From assembly GCA_050246945.1 (NCBI GenBank), contig JBFWVC010000012.1:62001-126000 (forward strand): 64,000 bases of DNA, given 5' to 3'. The notes below the pieces were generated by a model. That model was given only the letters and a program-made list of their open reading frames with translations, did not search any database and was not told the origin of the DNA. The stretch comes from JAEUMD01 sp050246945 (lineage in GTDB: Bacteria > Pseudomonadota > Alphaproteobacteria > Rhizobiales > Hyphomicrobiaceae). Below are positions 26,523 through 34,743 of the stretch, one piece after another (positions within the stretch are counted from its first letter, which is position 1; each line of letters begins with the position of its first letter). Position numbers and translations under genes: made by a program.

Positions 26523-27779
26523 ATGTCAGCCGCATTGGCTGCGACATGTCTGCTGCTGGTTGGCTGCGCAACTTCGAATTCGTCAGGTGGAACCAGCTAT
26601 CAGACGAGCGATCACTCCTCTCGCCAAGCCAATGAAAGTTCGCAGGCGGAAGGCTTCGAACTGCGTTCAGACCCTCAACCCCTGCTTGGCGCCGAGACGC
26701 TTCGCGGCCTCCAAGCCGCCGAGGTTCGGTATAGGCAGATTGTTGCAAATGGTGGGTGGCCGACAATTCCCGGCGGATCGAGTTTTCAGCCGGGGGAAGG
26801 CGGTCAAAGAGCGTCGCTGTTGGCGCACCGACTTAGCCTGAGCGGGGATCTGTCAAAGTCAAACGGTGGAGGTTTGGGTTCAGCGCTGCAGCGCTTCCAG
26901 TTGCGGCACGGCCTGCGTGCGACGGGCATTGCGGATCGGCAAACGATCGAAGAACTCAATATTCCAGCGTCGGTCCGCTTGGCACAGTTGCGAACCAACA
27001 TCGCCAGGATCCGCGAACTGTCGAACTCCGTCCAGTCAGCCAAGCGCTACGTCGTGGTGAACATCCCGGCTTTTCAACTCGAGGCCGTTGAGAATGGCCG
27101 GGTTGGGCGACGCCATCGCGTCATCGTCGGACGGTTGGAACGCCCAACCCCAAGTGTCAGCGCCTCAATCAACGCTGTGAATTTCTTTCCATACTGGCAT
27201 GTGCCGGAGAGCATTGCCCGTCTGGATCTCATCCCACGATTGCAGCGCGATCCCGAATACCTGAGACGGGAAAAGATTCGTGTGCTGCGCGACTGGCAGG
27301 GCGAAGAGCTTGCGAGCGAGCGCATAAATTGGAACTCCGCCGCTGTCGCAAATCTCAAGTTTCGACAGGATCCAGGAGAATGGAACGCGCTCGGGCTGAT
27401 CCGGCTCGATATGCCGAACGAGCACAAGGTCTATATGCACGACACCCCCATGAAAAAGCTGTTCAGACAACATTGGCGGGCAATCAGCGCAGGCTGCGTG
27501 CGCGTTGAGAATGTCGACGATCTCACCGCGTGGGTACTGCGCGATGTGCCAGGCTGGGGACGTTCTGACATTGACCGCGTTCTCGCAAGCAACCAGCCTG
27601 TCGATATCGCTTTGAAAACTCCGATGCCGGTGCGATTTGCGTATGTGACGGCATGGGTTAATGGAGAGGGGCAGGTCGAGTTTCGTTCCGATATTTACGG
27701 GCGGGATGGTGGAGTGGGATTGGTTGCAAAGCTGTCGACATCAGATCGCGAGAGTGATGGGCCACGTCTCAGTCCGTGA
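26523..27779 (+). CDS. L,D-transpeptidase (YcbB/LdtD type), lipoprotein
   Basis: About 418 residues from ATG 26523. The first residues carry a lipobox (LLLVGCATS), so the enzyme should be lipid-anchored in the periplasm. A peptidoglycan-binding-like helical part (LGSALQRFQLRHGLRATGIADRQTIEELN) is followed by the YkuD domain: RYVVVNIPAFQLEAVENG, RVIVGRLERPTPSVSASINAVNFFPYWHVPESIA, and the catalytic block MHDTP...HWRAISAGCVRVEN, where His and Cys form the active site. It cross-links peptidoglycan stem peptides (3-3 links) or attaches other molecules. The start is uncertain: the n-region is short and uncharged and the upstream frame is open to 26373. Confidence 0.85.
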   Translation: MSAALAATCLLLVGCATSNSSGGTSYQTSDHSSRQANESSQAEGFELRSDPQPLLGAETLRGLQAAEVRYRQIVANGGWPTIPGGSSFQPGEGGQRASLLAHRLSLSGDLSKSNGGGLGSALQRFQLRHGLRATGIADRQTIEELNIPASVRLAQLRTNIARIRELSNSVQSAKRYVVVNIPAFQLEAVENGRVGRRHRVIVGRLERPTPSVSASINAVNFFPYWHVPESIARLDLIPRLQRDPEYLRREKIRVLRDWQGEELASERINWNSAAVANLKFRQDPGEWNALGLIRLDMPNEHKVYMHDTPMKKLFRQHWRAISAGCVRVENVDDLTAWVLRDVPGWGRSDIDRVLASNQPVDIALKTPMPVRFAYVTAWVNGEGQVEFRSDIYGRDGGVGLVAKLSTSDRESDGPRLSP

Positions 27780-27920
27780 AGGTGGATACGGGCGCAACGT
27801 CAGGCGAACGATTGGCGATCTCGGCCGCGACATTTGTGAGGCGTGGCGTTCACAGGCCAATTCTCTTGTGCTAATGCCCAACAAATAGAATTCCCGCGTT
27901 TTTGCGTAGCCGAGTGCGTC

Positions 27921-28637
27921 ATGTCAGAATTGTCTGCGCTTGCCGATAAAGCGAAGTCCAGCCAACCGGAAATCCGATCCAGTGGCAACCGATCGGCTTC
28001 GGATTGGATAGATCCGGTGAAGTTTCTTGGGGAGGTCCAGGAACGCGGCTTCGATGAGTTCATTTTCCGAGCCGGCGAGGCTAAGACCCATGTTTATCGA
28101 CTGGAGACCGGCATCGTCTTTCTGTGTGCCCATCCTCAGGGCAGCCCAATCGATATCCTGTGCCCTGGCGATTACCTGGGACTGGGTTTCCTGAAACAGC
28201 ATATTCATTCGGCGCGCGTGGTCTTGAGGAGCCGCGTTCGGGCCATCCCCATTGAGATGCTGCCGCAACTCATCGCATGCGATCCTGATATCAAAAGCCA
28301 TTTGGATAGGGCGACGGAACGTGAATTCAATGCTCGCCGCACGGAAATTGTGTCTTCGGTGCCTGATAGCGCTCTAAGTCGCGTTGCAGGCTTTCTCGTC
28401 GCACTTTCTCATCTCAACGCGCGAGAGGGCCGTGACCCGCTCATTGTCGACGACACACTATCGAGTGGCGTGGTTGCAGAGTGGCTTTCGATTGATCTCG
28501 ATACATTGGCGAGCCAGCTCGTCGAACTTCGAAGGCGTGGCCTCGTGGAGCATCGAGAACCAGAAGGACTGTTTCTCGCCGACATCCCCGGACTGGAAAC
28601 TGTGTATTTGCAGAGCACAGGGGCGGTTCCGTCCTAG
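27921..28637 (+). CDS. Crp/Fnr-family transcription regulator (copy 2)
   Basis: About 238 residues from ATG 27921. The cNMP-binding-like domain holds FDEFIFRAGEAKTHVYRLETGIVFLCAHPQGSPIDILCPGDYLGLGFL. The C-terminal winged helix shows TLSSGVVAEWLSIDLDTLASQLVELRRRGLVE. Compared with typical members the recognition helix is altered (DLDTLASQLVEL). The order RAGEAKTHVYRLETG recalls FixK/Fnr-like proteins without an Fe-S cysteine cluster at the N-terminus. The TAG stop codon lies inside the terminal repeat of element A2. Confidence 0.8.
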   Translation: MSELSALADKAKSSQPEIRSSGNRSASDWIDPVKFLGEVQERGFDEFIFRAGEAKTHVYRLETGIVFLCAHPQGSPIDILCPGDYLGLGFLKQHIHSARVVLRSRVRAIPIEMLPQLIACDPDIKSHLDRATEREFNARRTEIVSSVPDSALSRVAGFLVALSHLNAREGRDPLIVDDTLSSGVVAEWLSIDLDTLASQLVELRRRGLVEHREPEGLFLADIPGLETVYLQSTGAVPS

Positions 28638-28778
28638 TGTCCTGGATCTGACGTTTGTTGCCCGGGCGAAGGTCGTCAAACGACAGTGAATCCAGAACGC
28701 AAACCAAGAATGACTAGGGTTTCGGGCTGACGCGCCAGGACCCGATAGGGGACCAAGCGTCAGAGTCGGAACACTAGG
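28633..28778 (+). mobile_element. MITE-like dual-hairpin repeat family A, copy A2
   Basis: The best-preserved copy: CCTAGTGT at 28633-28640 is the perfect reverse complement of ACACTAGG at 28771-28778. Hairpin 1 spans 28639-28698 (TCCTGGATC with GAATCCAGAAC, inner CGTTTG/CAAACG). Hairpin 2 spans about 28718-28773 (TTTCGGGCTGACGC with GCGTCAGAGTCGGAA). The left end supplies the stop codon (28635-28637) of the upstream Crp/Fnr gene. The CTAG at both ends could be a target duplication or part of the repeat. Confidence 0.88.
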
Positions 28779-28779
28779 G

Positions 28780-28888
28780 CATGTTGAACTGAAGTGCGCA
28801 GCGTTTCAGCGTGAAGCACATGCTCGAAACAGCGGACTGGATCGTGTGCGCGCTTCCACGAAACATGAGCATGATCTGAGTCCCGCCA
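28780..28888 (+). repeat. Interspersed repeat family B, copy B1
   Basis: Starts GCATGTTGAACTGAAGTG and includes TTTCAGCGTGAAG, ACATGCTCGAAACA and a tail GGATCGTGT...AACATGAGCATGATC. Nearly the same sequence is at 51316-51425. The first 45 bases can fold (GCATGT with ACATGC; CTGAA with TTCAG). It begins directly after element A2. Confidence 0.8.
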
Positions 28889-28987
28889 CTTCATGTCGTC
28901 AGAGGGAATTGCAATCGTCGTGCTTGCAGCAAGCTGGCTTGCTTCTGTCGATGTCGCCAGGTTCTCATGCACGTCGGCACAATCGCG

Positions 28988-29066
28988 CCGCGGATCTGCG
29001 ACAACGACACACACGAACAAGATCTTATGGCGTCAGGAGCGAATCTGAAACTTCGAGACGCGCCTC
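28988..29066 (+). repeat. Interspersed repeat family C, copy C1
   Basis: Contains GATCTGCGACAACGACAC, GGCGTCAGGAGCGAATCTGAAAC and TTCGAGACGCGCCTCAG, aligning with C0 (1707-1796) and C2 (35817-35901). CGAA can pair with TTCG around TCTGAAAC. The interval 28889-28987 between B1 and C1, and 29067-29102 after it, shows nothing recognisable. Confidence 0.7.
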
Positions 29067-29102
29067 AGTCGGGCGATAGTTGGTAGCCGCTGCTGCGAGC
29101 GG

Positions 29103-29405
29103 TCAGCAATCGGGCAGATTGACTGCGAGGCTGCCGGGACTTGTCACCTTGTATTTCGCGCTCATTTCGAATCCGGTCTGCCGCATCGCCATGATGCAAT
29201 TGTCCAGCGGCATGAAGTGCCGGCCATCGCTATGAAGGGCGAGGCTTGCGGCGCTCACTGCGTTCATTGCGCCGAATGCATTGCTTTCGATGCATTGGAC
29301 CTGGACAAGGCTGCGGACTGGATTGCACGTGATGGCGAGGTGGTGCACGAGCGCAATCTCCCAAGCATTCTCGATCTGCTGGTGGGCGTCATTCACCGAC
29401 TTCAA
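29103..29405 (-). pseudogene. L-serine ammonia-lyase (serine dehydratase) C-terminal fragment
   Basis: About 100 residues matching only the end of SdaA-type L-serine dehydratase. EIALVHHLAITCNPVRSLVQVQCIESNAFGAMNAVSAASLAL corresponds to the family's CDPVGGLVQVPCIERN region. MRQTGFEMSAKYKVTSPGSLAVNLPDC corresponds to its C-terminus, which ends in the conserved Cys. The glycines of CDPVGGL are now CNPVRSL, and more than 300 N-terminal residues, including the rest of the catalytic domain, are missing. The apparent TTG start overlaps the stop of the DUF3604 gene. I read this as a dead remnant. Confidence 0.75.
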
Positions 29406-31699
29406 CGGTAGACGTAGATCGGGCTTGTCCAGGCGCGCGTACCATCTTCCATGGTCACACGCAGATAGATCGGATTGTCGCCATCCGCTTTGAGTTCTAC
29501 CGGAATCTCGAAGCTCCAGCCGCGATGTTGGTTCTCGTTCGGCAGTCGAAACACCTGCAGAAAGCGTGGCAGCTCGTTGGAAGCGTCATGAACGATGCTT
29601 TCCAGACCAATCGACGAAATGGGTATCTCGCAGGAAACCAACGGTGTGTTGATCGAGAGTGCACCGCTTTTGCCGTCGGCGAGCCAGGCATCGAACCCCG
29701 AGAAGTTTCCGGTCGTCAAGGACTTCCACGCGAGCGCATCCGCTGCCGTTTGATCAAGCGTTTTATCGCGGTTGAAGAAGTTGATCGGTTCAGCCTTCAC
29801 GATGGTGTTTCCGTTGACACGCGCGGTTCCATCCCAGATCACTTCGCGGAAGCGACCGCGATATTCGGCGCCCTCCCAAAGTACGCGAATGCGATTGCCC
29901 AGATCCTGTTCGGCGTATGGTCTGAGGGTGCGGACAAGTTCGGTGCCGTTGAAGATTTCGACACGCTCGATCGGTGATCCGGTTAGGAGCGAGACCTTGA
30001 GATTGATCCCGCCTGTCGGCAAGTGGACGATGTCTCCCATGGTCGCTGTGGTCGCCGGTTTGCCTTCGGCGGCGCCGAGCTTTGGATCGTCGTGGTAAAG
30101 CATTCCTTCAGCGGTGAATTCGGCTGTGAGGTCGATCACGATGCGGCCGCCCGGACCACCCGTGGTGCCGTAATGGTGGCGCTTCCTGAGACAGTCGAGC
30201 AGTGTCGTCCGGTTGAGTTCGGGCATCAAGTAGCATGTAAGTCCACCGATGGCGCCGAACTTGCCCGACCCCGGATAGCTGGCGCCGGGGCGACCTTTGT
30301 GACCATCAGAGTTTGTCACAATCCCGACCCGATACCCGAGATTGAACGCATCGTGGAGAAGCCATTCGAAAGACCCCCACGAAGAATGCACCTCGACAGA
30401 GCGCTCGAAGCGGCCGTCGTGGGCGACAGCGATATCGGCATAACGGCCGCCGCAGTGGGCGAAGCAGACGACATCGAATTCCTTGTCGCGGGCGAATGCC
30501 TCGAACAGTTCCTTGGCTGTCGTGCAGTCGTCGGCGAGAGTGGCATGGTTCTCGATCAGTGCGTGCGAGGAACGCCTGATCCGCCGCCCCTCATTGGGGA
30601 AGTAGACGTTGCGATCGCCGCCGAGCGACGTGTTGCCCGACCATTCGTAGCCAGGAAGAGCAACGAAGCTACCCGGCGCGTCGAACTCCTCGGTGATCCG
30701 ATTGAGCTCGCCCCAGAACTCGTCGGTGATCTGGAAGTCGTTCCCTTGATGGCCGCATGCATCGACGAAGGCGCGGTCACGTGCGAATGCAAAATACTCG
30801 CGCGCGCTGCCCGTACCGATGGTCTCCTCCGACTGGCCATGCAGGTCGCCCCAGAAATGCACGAAACTGGCGTTCTCGACGCGAAGCGGATTGGTCATCG
30901 CAACCACATTTCCGGTGGCGTCGCGCAGCCGTATCGCAACGTCGGCTTCTTCCGGAACGCTGAGGCCGTCGACCGTGGCGGAGAATGCCCCGGGGCTCAG
31001 CCGGACTTCGGACGGCAGCCCATCGATAGGACCGTCGGCCTCAAGCCTGAACGTTTGATCGCAGCGGTCGGAGGGATTGCCCCACTTGTCTTCCCCCTTG
31101 ATCTTCAGGGCAAAGGTCTCGCCAGCGCGCCTGCGCGTCGGAATAATGGCGAGGTAGCGCTCCGGCGCTCCCGGCACGATCGCGATCATCGGCTGCACCG
31201 GCAATGCCTGGAAATTGAAGGTCGCGATGGGATCGGCGAGAATACGGAATTCGAATGTCTTCTCGCAGAACGTTTGCAGACGCATTCCGGGGCCGCCATG
31301 ATCGGTAACGCCGAAGCGGATTGAGATCTGGTCGCCTTCCTTGAGGTATCCCTTTACGACCTTGATCCAGAGCGTGCGATCCCATGGGCGAACGTTTGCT
31401 TTCGGGTCCCAACGCACCTGCAGAGTTGCGCCGTTGGAGGCCTCCACGATGCAGAAATTTGCACCTTTTGGATTGTCGAACTGCGGTGTGCTTTGGTCCG
31501 AAGCAAAGCGGAAGCAGATCCGCAGGCTGCCGGAATCGTCGATCCCGAAGATCCCGGCCGTATAGGTCAGCGCAAAGCTTGCGTAGGATCCCGCCTCGAA
31601 GTTTCCGACAGGCGTTATCGATGCGCTGCCGAGTTGGTTGGGAGAAATGGCGTTCCTGATTACGCCGGAATTGATGTCTTCCCAGGGCGAGATCGTCAT
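29402..31699 (-). CDS. DUF3604 (PHP-like) protein without signal peptide, copy 2
   Basis: 765 residues. Residues about 1-275 form a beta-rich, immunoglobulin-like N-terminal part (FALTYTAGIFGIDDSG, ISIRFGVTDHGGPGMR). The PHP-like DUF3604 domain begins at about 282 with FWGDLHGQSEETIGTGSAREYFAFAR and continues with DACGHQGNDFQITDEFW, LPGYEWSGNTSLGGDRNVYF, FAHCGGRYADI, and IVTNSDGHKGRPGASYPG. A C-terminal beta domain ends WTSPIYVYR. No signal peptide or membrane segment is visible, so it is probably cytoplasmic, unlike copy 1. It lies downstream of the TRAP permease genes in the same direction and is likely co-transcribed. I infer that it processes the substrate imported by the TRAP system. Confidence 0.85.
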   Translation of the reverse strand: MTISPWEDINSGVIRNAISPNQLGSASITPVGNFEAGSYASFALTYTAGIFGIDDSGSLRICFRFASDQSTPQFDNPKGANFCIVEASNGATLQVRWDPKANVRPWDRTLWIKVVKGYLKEGDQISIRFGVTDHGGPGMRLQTFCEKTFEFRILADPIATFNFQALPVQPMIAIVPGAPERYLAIIPTRRRAGETFALKIKGEDKWGNPSDRCDQTFRLEADGPIDGLPSEVRLSPGAFSATVDGLSVPEEADVAIRLRDATGNVVAMTNPLRVENASFVHFWGDLHGQSEETIGTGSAREYFAFARDRAFVDACGHQGNDFQITDEFWGELNRITEEFDAPGSFVALPGYEWSGNTSLGGDRNVYFPNEGRRIRRSSHALIENHATLADDCTTAKELFEAFARDKEFDVVCFAHCGGRYADIAVAHDGRFERSVEVHSSWGSFEWLLHDAFNLGYRVGIVTNSDGHKGRPGASYPGSGKFGAIGGLTCYLMPELNRTTLLDCLRKRHHYGTTGGPGGRIVIDLTAEFTAEGMLYHDDPKLGAAEGKPATTATMGDIVHLPTGGINLKVSLLTGSPIERVEIFNGTELVRTLRPYAEQDLGNRIRVLWEGAEYRGRFREVIWDGTARVNGNTIVKAEPINFFNRDKTLDQTAADALAWKSLTTGNFSGFDAWLADGKSGALSINTPLVSCEIPISSIGLESIVHDASNELPRFLQVFRLPNENQHRGWSFEIPVELKADGDNPIYLRVTMEDGTRAWTSPIYVYR

Positions 31700-31762
31700 T
31701 CAGTCGGCTTTCTTGATTTTGCGGATACGGGCAATGCGAAAAATGGCTCACGAGCCGCCCGG

Positions 31763-33034
31763 CTACCGGAACATGTTGACGAGGACCGTCGACATCCACG
31801 GCACGTAGGTGATGACGAGGAGGTCGAGGACGAGCACCGCGATGAACGGCCAAACCGCCACAACGATGCGTTCGATGGAAACCTTGGTGATCGCAGAAGC
31901 GATGAAGAGGTCGACACCGAGCGGCGGTGTCACAGTCCCGATGCTGAGATTGACCGACATGATCACTCCGAAGACAAGAGGATCGACGCCGAAACTCATG
32001 GCAGCGGGGTAGAGGATGGACGTGAAGATCACGATTGCCGCCGCAGCGTTCATCATGCATCCGACGCCAAGCAGGAACACGTTGACGAAGAGAAGGTAGA
32101 GGAACTGGCTGCCTGCCGTTTGTGCGAGGTATGCGGAAATCGATTGCGGGATCTGGTTGATGGTGAGCAGCCACGCGAAAACCCCGGCAGAGTTCATGAT
32201 GAACATCACGACGCAGGAGGAAATCGATGCCTTGAGAAGTGCGTTGAAGACCGCACCCCAGCTGAGCTCACCAGAGGCGGCGCCGACGATGAGCCCGTAG
32301 AGAACGGCGACGATTGCTGCCTCAGTGGGAGTAAAAATGCCGCCGTAGATGCCGCCGAGAATGATCACCGGCATCATCAAGGGCCAGAATGCAGCCTTCA
32401 ACGTTCGTAGAATCTCGCCGCGGCCGAGAAACTCCTGCGTCTCTTCATTTTCGCCACGAACGAGAAACCAGTTGAGTGCAAGGAGGCTGATGCAGATGAA
32501 GATGCCGGGTATGATGCCCGCGAGGAATAGATCCGAAATCGAGACGCCGGTGACGACGCCATAGAGTATGAGCAGGATGCTCGGCGGAATGATCATGCCG
32601 GTGACCCCGGCGGCAGCAATTGTCGCCGCTGTGTAGGACGGTCGGTAGCCCTTTTCCGCCATCGGTTCGCTCATGATTCCACCGATTGCGGCAACCGTTG
32701 CAGCGTTGGAGCCTGACAGAGCGGCGAAAAAGCTCGATCCAAGGATCGCCACGGCGGCCAGCCCGCCACGGAAATGTCCCACCAGTGCACCGGCAAAATT
32801 GACCAGTCGCCTCGACATTCCGCCCGTCGACATGATTTCGCCCGCCAGAATGAAGAACGGTATGGCAAGCAGCGGGAATGAGTCGTTCGTGGTTATGATC
32901 TGCTGGATGATGATCTCCAGGCTGATGCCGGACAGCAGAAGTCCGGCGACGCTGGCCAATCCGAGAGCAACAGCGATCGGCGCCCCGACGAGCATCAGGA
33001 ATAACGGAACCAGGAAGATGATGGCTGTCGTCAC
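31763..33034 (-). CDS. TRAP transporter large permease subunit (DctM type)
   Basis: 423 residues from GTG 33034 (GGAG 8 bases upstream), matching the usual DctM length. About twelve hydrophobic segments. Family marks are FLVPLFLMLVGAPIAVALGL at the start, PLLAIPFFILAGEIMSTGGMSRRLV, SGSNAATVAAIGGIMSEPM, AAGVTGMIIPPSILLILYGV, GGIYGGIFTPTEAAIVAVLYG and SIGTVTPPLGVDLFIASAI. It catalyses Na+-driven import of an organic anion captured by the DctP protein. The longer frame to 33271 overlaps the DctQ gene and is not used. Confidence 0.93.
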   Translation of the reverse strand: MTTAIIFLVPLFLMLVGAPIAVALGLASVAGLLLSGISLEIIIQQIITTNDSFPLLAIPFFILAGEIMSTGGMSRRLVNFAGALVGHFRGGLAAVAILGSSFFAALSGSNAATVAAIGGIMSEPMAEKGYRPSYTAATIAAAGVTGMIIPPSILLILYGVVTGVSISDLFLAGIIPGIFICISLLALNWFLVRGENEETQEFLGRGEILRTLKAAFWPLMMPVIILGGIYGGIFTPTEAAIVAVLYGLIVGAASGELSWGAVFNALLKASISSCVVMFIMNSAGVFAWLLTINQIPQSISAYLAQTAGSQFLYLLFVNVFLLGVGCMMNAAAAIVIFTSILYPAAMSFGVDPLVFGVIMSVNLSIGTVTPPLGVDLFIASAITKVSIERIVVAVWPFIAVLVLDLLVITYVPWMSTVLVNMFR

Positions 33035-33074
33035 GACGTTGCTCCAGGATTTGCGCGCAGCCGGCTGTTCGGGA

Positions 33075-33569
33075 TTAGTGACTGTCGACGACGAGCTCGG
33101 ATGCAGGCACGGTCGCCTGTTTGACGAGCAACTCGATAGCGAAAAGAAGCAGGAACAGGCCGCCGGTGGGAACCGCCGCATAGACCCACGCCATCGAAAT
33201 TTCGAGCGCCGGAGAGATCTGCGGCAGCACGCGTTCGCTGAGCCGTATGCCCACGAAGAGTAGAATTGCAAAGAACGTGGCGCTGGCTGTGGTCGCCAGA
33301 AGTAGTCCTGCGCGCCTCAATCCTCCGGGAAGGCGGTCGACGACGATGCCGATTGCAGCATGTGCATTGCGCCGGTACGCAACCGCTGATCCCAGAGCCG
33401 TCGCCCAGACGAAGAGATAGCGTATCAGCTCCTCGGGAAATGCGAGCGAACTGTCCACGACGAAGCGAAAGAAGACGGTCGCCACGCCAAGTATGAACAT
33501 CAAGGCGAAACAAACGGCGCAGGCGACCGCCAACACATACTCGAACCAGTCGAAAAGCTTTGTGATCAT
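33075..33569 (-). CDS. TRAP transporter small permease subunit (DctQ type)
   Basis: 164 residues with four membrane spans: YVLAVACAVCFALMFILGVATVFFR, AFPEELIRYLFVWATALGSAVAYRR, GLLLATTASATFFAILLFVGI and MAWVYAAVPTGGLFLLLFAIELL. The FPEELIRYLFVWATALG motif is typical of DctQ. It lies between the binding-protein and large-permease genes, with about 40 bases on each side. Confidence 0.93.
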   Translation of the reverse strand: MITKLFDWFEYVLAVACAVCFALMFILGVATVFFRFVVDSSLAFPEELIRYLFVWATALGSAVAYRRNAHAAIGIVVDRLPGGLRRAGLLLATTASATFFAILLFVGIRLSERVLPQISPALEISMAWVYAAVPTGGLFLLLFAIELLVKQATVPASELVVDSH

Positions 33570-33613
33570 TGTTCTCGCAAGCTCCCGTGGACTGGGTCGG
33601 ATGGTATATCGCG

Positions 33614-34639
33614 CTATTTCGTGTCAACGACGGACTGGATCAGCTCCGCGCCGATCTTGTCGCGATACTTGTCCCACACGGGCTTCATGGCTTCCTTGAA
33701 GGCGGCGGACTGCTCGGGCGTCAGCCGTGTCACAGTCATTCCCGCCTTCTGCATCTCATCTAGGTACGACGCCTCCTCGTTGTTCAGCGCATCGCGCTCC
33801 CAGGACTCGGTTTCCTTGGCGGCATCTGCGAAGAGCTTCTGCACGTTCTCCGGCTGGCTCTGCCACATCTTGTCGTTGGCCAGGAACATGATGCCCGCCC
33901 ATTGGTGGTTCGACAGGGTTATGAATTTCTGCACCTTGTCGAAACCGAACGCCTTCACGTTTCCGACAGGGTTGTCCTGGCCGTCGATGGTTCCCTGCTG
34001 CAGGCCGGTGAAAACTTCTGACAGCGCCATTGGTGTCGGGTTCGCGCCGAGAGCCTGGAATGTGTCGACGTTGAGTGGGTTGGTTACGACCCGGAACTTG
34101 ACGCCCTTCATGTCGCTGGGCTTTTCGATCTTCTTGTCGCGGGTCGTGATGGTACGAAATCCACTTTCGAACATCGCGATGGTGCGGATGCCGATCTTCT
34201 TGCGCATGTCCTCGAAGAGCTTCTGGCCGATCGGGCCGTCGGATACCGCATAGGCATGTTTGCTGTCGCGGAAGAGGAAGGGGAGATAGAAGATGTCGAG
34301 CGGCTTGTAGAATGTTGCGACGTTTGTCGTCGGGACCAGGGCAAAATCGACGACGCCGATTTGCATGCTTTCGACCAGGGCCCGCGCGGCACCGATTGTG
34401 CTGTTGGGGAATACAGCGATCTTGATTTGGCCGCCTGACTTTTCTTTCACGATGTCGGCGAATTTCTGGGCCCCTCGGGCAAGCGGGTGCGATTCGTTGT
34501 ATGGATGGCCGAACTTCAGGCTGAGATCCGGCCAATCGGAAGCGCATACCGGCGCAGACGCCAACCCGCCGGCCAGCGATGCTGCAATACCAAGACCCAG
34601 AAGGCCGGCGAAGGAACGTCTTGAAGAGTACAGCACCAT
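33614..34639 (-). CDS. TRAP transporter substrate-binding protein (DctP type)
   Basis: 341 residues; signal peptide about 1-33 (ending APVCAS). The family signature SLKFGHPYNESHPLARGAQKFADIVKEKSGGQIKI opens the mature protein. GLQQGTIDGQDNPVGNVKAFGFDKVQKFITLSNH is the ligand-domain hinge and hydrophobic region. R181 in KFRVVTNPLN is the expected carboxylate-binding arginine. Strong AAGGAG 8 bases before the ATG. Ligands of this family are organic acids; the specific one here is unknown. It is the first TRAP gene after the GntR regulator. Confidence 0.93.
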   Translation of the reverse strand: MVLYSSRRSFAGLLGLGIAASLAGGLASAPVCASDWPDLSLKFGHPYNESHPLARGAQKFADIVKEKSGGQIKIAVFPNSTIGAARALVESMQIGVVDFALVPTTNVATFYKPLDIFYLPFLFRDSKHAYAVSDGPIGQKLFEDMRKKIGIRTIAMFESGFRTITTRDKKIEKPSDMKGVKFRVVTNPLNVDTFQALGANPTPMALSEVFTGLQQGTIDGQDNPVGNVKAFGFDKVQKFITLSNHQWAGIMFLANDKMWQSQPENVQKLFADAAKETESWERDALNNEEASYLDEMQKAGMTVTRLTPEQSAAFKEAMKPVWDKYRDKIGAELIQSVVDTK

Positions 34640-34743
34640 TGTTTGCTCCTTTAGCTGTCAGCGGGACTTCTGATGCCGTTCATGGCGCCAGTAATCGTTG
34701 CTCCCGGGAGGTTGTGCCTGCGCGGACGTGTTTTGGAATCGCG

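Noticed and set aside
28846..29079. Short plus-strand frames in the repeat pile-up
   Set aside because: They are translations of repeats B1 and C1, not genes.
30023..31324. Long plus-strand open frame (433 codons) opposite the DUF3604 gene
   Set aside because: It is antisense to a gene with clear family motifs and has no domain, signal or ribosome site of its own; long antisense frames are expected in GC-rich DNA.
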